Part shown: piece by piece, positions 61,422 to 64,000 of the stretch
Position numbering within the stretch: position 1 is the stretch's first letter
Layout of the letters: each line of letters begins with the position of its first letter
Source: Thermoactinomyces daqus
Lineage (GTDB): Bacteria > Bacillota > Bacilli > Thermoactinomycetales > Thermoactinomycetaceae
Length of the DNA stretch: 64,000 nt
NCBI RefSeq assembly: GCF_000763315.1
Contig: NZ_JPST01000021.1
Span: 62,001-126,000 of the forward strand
Reading direction: 5' to 3'
Translations under genes and position numbers: made by a program
The notes under the pieces: model-generated
What the model saw: only the letters and a program-made list of their open reading frames with translations
Told to the model about the DNA's origin: nothing
Database searches by the model: none

Positions 61422-62003
61422 ATGAAAAGCGTGCGCGTGTTTGCGTGGGTTCTGCTGGTAGCCTTATTGGGCGGAGCTTTTTGGCATTACATAGAAAAAA
61501 AAGAGACGGGGGAAGCGAAAAGCCGTCAGACCCCTGTTTATACTGTCAGCGACTACATTCAGGATCATGTCCCGAAAACAGGTACAAAAGCGCCTGATTT
61601 TACCCTTCCCAAATGGGGAGGTGGCGAAGCGGGACTCGGCCAGAGCAAGGGGAAACCGGTGGTGATCAACTTCTGGGCGACCTACTGTGATTATTGCCAG
61701 GAGGAGATGGCCGCTTTTCAACGAGTGTATGCGCAGATGGGAGATCAAGTAAACTTTTATATGATCGACGCCGCATATACCGAGCATGAAGCTGCCATCG
61801 GCCGGTTTGTGAAGAGAAATCACATCACACTTCCGGTTTTGCTGGACCAAAGCGGAGATGTCGGCAATTCCTATTTTGCCAAGGCTTTTCCGCAAACCTT
61901 TATTCTGGATCGGGAACACAGGATCTTTTATCATCATTCGGGCCCGATGATGGAAGAACTGCTGCGGGAGCAGTTGCAAAAAGTGTTGAAAAAAGGGAAA
62001 TGA
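61422..62003 (+). CDS. Membrane-anchored thiol-disulfide oxidoreductase (ResA/TlpA-like)
   Basis: 193 residues. N-terminal membrane anchor (5-23), then the redoxin domain: GTKAPDFTLPKWGG near residue 57, PVVINFWATYCDYCQEEMAAF with active-site CDYC near 98-101, and FPQTFILDREHRI with the cis-Pro near 168. It works outside the membrane in cytochrome c maturation, disulfide reduction or spore-coat chemistry. ATG 61422 has AAAGGTGAG upstream. It is followed 31 bases later by the LOG gene. Confidence 0.88.
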   Translation: MKSVRVFAWVLLVALLGGAFWHYIEKKETGEAKSRQTPVYTVSDYIQDHVPKTGTKAPDFTLPKWGGGEAGLGQSKGKPVVINFWATYCDYCQEEMAAFQRVYAQMGDQVNFYMIDAAYTEHEAAIGRFVKRNHITLPVLLDQSGDVGNSYFAKAFPQTFILDREHRIFYHHSGPMMEELLREQLQKVLKKGK

Positions 62004-62034
62004 ACAGATGGGAATAAAAACAGGAGGGACAAAG

Positions 62035-62640
62035 GTGAAAAATATCTGTGTCTTCGCCGGTTCCAATCCCGGCAGGAATCCCGAGTACAGGGATGCAGCA
62101 AAATCACTCGGGCTCGTGATGGCCAAATCGGGTTTGAGCTTGGTTTATGGAGGTTCCAGTAAGGGATTGATGGGCATTGTCGCAGATGCCGTTTTGGAAA
62201 ATGGCGGTATCGCAATCGGAGTGATGCCCGCTTTTTTATCGCGGAAAGAATTGAAGCATCACCATCTGACCCATTTTTACGAGACTGAAGGCATGCATGA
62301 GCGCAAAGCGAAAATGGGGGAACTCTCCGATGCTTTTGTCGCTCTTCCCGGCGGGTACGGCACTTTTGAGGAGATTTTTGAGGTGTTGAGCTGGGCACAA
62401 TTGGGAATTCATCAAAAACCGATCGGACTGTTAAATGCGGCCGGATATTTTAATCCGCTTTTACAGTTGGTGGAGAAAGGGATTGATGACGGTTTTATCA
62501 GGCCGGAATATCTCGATTTGTTTGTCTGTGAGAGCGATGCAGAAGCGTTGGTAAAAAAACTGTTTTCTTACCGCCCGCCGAAGCCGGTGCTTAAATGGGA
62601 AGAGCTAGCTCCCCAAAAAGGTGCATCAAAGCGATCATGA
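62035..62640 (+). CDS. LOG-family protein (cytokinin riboside 5'-monophosphate phosphoribohydrolase type)
   Basis: 201 residues. ICVFAGSNPGRNPEY start, VYGGSSKGLMGIVADA, MHERKAKM and the hallmark PGGYGTFEEIFEVLSW are all present, so the TIGR00730/YvdD group. These enzymes cut ribose-5-phosphate from nucleoside monophosphates. GTG 62035 follows ACAGGAGGGAC; an earlier ATG (62008) is weaker and would add nine residues not found in the family. Likely cotranscribed with the thioredoxin-like gene. Confidence 0.9.
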   Translation: MKNICVFAGSNPGRNPEYRDAAKSLGLVMAKSGLSLVYGGSSKGLMGIVADAVLENGGIAIGVMPAFLSRKELKHHHLTHFYETEGMHERKAKMGELSDAFVALPGGYGTFEEIFEVLSWAQLGIHQKPIGLLNAAGYFNPLLQLVEKGIDDGFIRPEYLDLFVCESDAEALVKKLFSYRPPKPVLKWEELAPQKGASKRS

Positions 62641-62741
62641 CCTGCCGGCACACCCTGGCATAAAAGCCCGGGCAAGCTGGCCCCCCTGACCGGCCATCGG
62701 AGATGGAGGGGAGCAAAAGAATCGACTTGTCATGACGGGGT

Positions 62742-63113
62742 TTACGGTTCATCACTCATAGGGCTTGTCGGTGTTCCTTGATGGAAGATCATTTGCCATC
62801 TTCCCTCTTTCAGTTTCCAGACAGAGCTGCGCAGTGTATCCATTTTTCGCGTTTCATCTTTCACGCGGTAAGTCGTTAAAGCTACATCCGGAGCCAAAAG
62901 ATGCACTTCAAAATGGGACAAACTCATTTTCCTTACACTCAGCCCTTCGCTTCCAATCTCCTCTTTGGACCAGACTGTGCCTGAGCTTCCAAACTCAAAA
63001 AATTCATCAGCGAGCAATTTGGAAAGTTCCTCCCGGGATCTGCGGACCTCGGGCAGTAATAATTTTTCCTCAAGCTGACGCAAATGTTCTTTTAAAGAAG
63101 TTCCGCTTTCCAT
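62742..63113 (-). CDS. DUF4440 (NTF2-like) protein
   Basis: 123 residues. EHLRQLEEKLLLPEVRRSREELSKLLADEFFEFGSSGTVW, VALTTYRV and RSSVWKLKEGRWQMIFHQGT show the small NTF2-like cone fold annotated DUF4440; function unknown, often in stress or metabolite binding. ATG 63113 is preferred (CAGGGAG seven bases upstream) over ATG 63119. Confidence 0.83.
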   Translation of the reverse strand: MESGTSLKEHLRQLEEKLLLPEVRRSREELSKLLADEFFEFGSSGTVWSKEEIGSEGLSVRKMSLSHFEVHLLAPDVALTTYRVKDETRKMDTLRSSVWKLKEGRWQMIFHQGTPTSPMSDEP

Positions 63114-63176
63114 GGACATTCTCCCTGAGAAGTTTTGATTTTTTTCTGAACAGTATAGCGGTTTTTGCTGCCGGCG

Positions 63177-63758
63177 TCAAAGGTCTCCGCTGGCGGCCAA
63201 TCCGCTCCACGCTGTTTTCCGAATATTATGTATTCTGTCGCAGAGTTGGTTGTGATCGTCATTCAAAAACATATGAAGGAAAATTCCATCCAGCAGACAG
63301 AGATAGGTTTGCATCCGGATATCCGGGTCATGTCCTCCGCAGGGATCTTCTGCAAAAATGGTGTGAACGGTTTTGGAAAGAAGGTTGTTCATTTCCGAAT
63401 ATTTGGCGCTCAGTCGCTCTTTCAGGTGCTCGGGTGGAAACAGGAGAGTCCGGCGAATAAATGTGATCTTCTGTTCATTGTGCATCTGAAAGTGGACAAA
63501 GCTTTTAAGAAGGGAAAACAATTTTTCTTTCATGTTGTGACCATGCAAATGCCCGCCAGCCCGGAGCAGTTCATGTTGAAGTTCCTCCATCGCTTCATCG
63601 AAGACGGTCAGCAACAAATCATCTTTGCCTGAGAAAAAAGCATAAACGGACGGGGGCTTGATTCCGACCTCTTTGGCGATTGCCGCGAGGGATGTCCCTT
63701 CGTATCCGCTTTTGGCAAAATGCTTCAAGGCTGCGGCTTTTAATTTCTCTCTTGTCAT
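63177..63758 (-). CDS. TetR/AcrR family regulator
   Basis: 193 residues. The N-terminal helix-turn-helix YEGTSLAAIAKEVGIKPPSVYAFFSGKDDLL (about residues 18-48) is typical; the helical C-terminal domain binds an unknown ligand. ATG 63758 follows GGGAGG; the frame continues upstream without protein character. No target gene is adjacent on this side of the window. Its promoter region (63870-63925) is AT-rich with a dyad TTTATTTTTATAAATAAA. Confidence 0.86.
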   Translation of the reverse strand: MTREKLKAAALKHFAKSGYEGTSLAAIAKEVGIKPPSVYAFFSGKDDLLLTVFDEAMEELQHELLRAGGHLHGHNMKEKLFSLLKSFVHFQMHNEQKITFIRRTLLFPPEHLKERLSAKYSEMNNLLSKTVHTIFAEDPCGGHDPDIRMQTYLCLLDGIFLHMFLNDDHNQLCDRIHNIRKTAWSGLAASGDL

Positions 63759-63937
63759 GGTTCCTCCCGCAGAACGAACGAGAATTGGAAAATAAAAATT
63801 TTCATTTATCCGGCTGTTGGGAAAATTGAGCGGCAAGGGATGGTGGTTTTTTCGTCCACCCGGCCCCGCCGGACTTGTCAATAATCAGTTTTTATTTATG
63901 ATACAATATTTATTTTTATAAATAAAAAAGGCAGAAA

Positions 63938-63971
63938 AACCACTTCTGAAAAAAAGCATTCAGAAGTGGTT
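63938..63971 (-). terminator. Terminator of a minus-strand gene beyond the window
   Basis: AACCACTTCTGAA / TTCAGAAGTGGTT perfect 13-bp stem with the T-run on the minus strand. Confidence 0.65.
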
Positions 63972-64000
63972 TGGGGCTGTCGGCCAACTTCATTTGGCAG

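Noticed and set aside
1-64000. tRNA, rRNA, CRISPR arrays, prophage or complete insertion sequences
   Set aside because: None seen on reading both strands; only the group II intron tail suggests a mobile element.

Overview
The window reads as chromosome of a spore-forming, low-to-mid-GC Firmicute of the Bacillales. A Thermoactinomycetaceae-like or Paenibacillus/Brevibacillus-like host is plausible, but the sequence alone does not fix the genus. The grounds are strong Shine-Dalgarno sequences with many TTG and GTG starts, TopB, DeoD, NagB and YunB (a sporulation protein) of Bacillus type, a PolC-type polymerase fragment, and operator sites matching the Bacillus Fur, Zur, CsoR, CadC, LexA and NagR consensus. 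There are no rRNA or tRNA genes, no CRISPR array and no intact insertion sequence. The only mobile-element trace is a probable group II intron tail near 25.86 kb.

Layout. 1-5.8 kb: the end of topB, a long coiled-coil protein under a LexA-like operator, a membrane protein, and a TetR-ABC-permease-permease exporter with one frameshifted permease. 6.1-8.7 kb: a secreted matrixin-type metalloprotease with a lipoprotein, a PrsW-type intramembrane protease, and between them two tandem 16-codon hydrophobic micro-ORFs. 8.9-18.3 kb: a complete six-gene rhbABCDEF-type operon for a citrate-dihydroxamate (schizokinen/rhizobactin-like) siderophore behind a perfect 19-bp Fur box, then a nitroreductase with its own Fur box. 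18.5-25 kb: cadC-cadA, a TauE/SafE permease, a 50-aa protein, glycerate kinase and a Bcr/CflA drug exporter. 25-30.5 kb: a stand-alone PolC N-terminal fragment, the intron tail, azoreductase/Rrf2, a frameshifted YCII gene, and an RpiR regulator with a frameshifted class III aminotransferase. 30.5-36 kb: deoD, a kinase-like protein with a His/Ser/Arg tail, a truncated cell-wall hydrolase domain, yunB and a two-component system. 36-42 kb: copper and zinc handling (a multicopper oxidase broken by an in-frame TGA, copZ-copA behind a CsoR-like box, a CDF exporter). 42-51 kb: nagB, a VOC protein behind a second LexA-like operator, an APC permease, and a KdgR-type sugar-acid locus whose catabolic genes have decayed. 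51-64 kb: ABC exporters, oxidoreductases, a Zur-box permease/TIGR03943 pair, a MarR-HlyD-HlyD-EmrB efflux operon, an 18-aa Cys-rich micro-ORF, a TlpA-like thioredoxin, a LOG protein and a TetR regulator.

The common theme is metal homeostasis (Fe, Cu, Zn, Cd) and export. Five genes carry a single-nucleotide or dinucleotide lesion (4.8, 27.5, 29.1, 37.3 and 51.5 kb), several of them in short repeats, so sequencing error must be separated from real decay. Two genes of the sugar-acid locus are decayed beyond doubt. The most novel items are the tandem micro-ORFs (7781-7932), the Cys microprotein (61183-61239), the kinase with a low-complexity tail (31489-32187), the two LexA-like operators in front of genes not usually called SOS genes, and the orphan PolC N-terminus.
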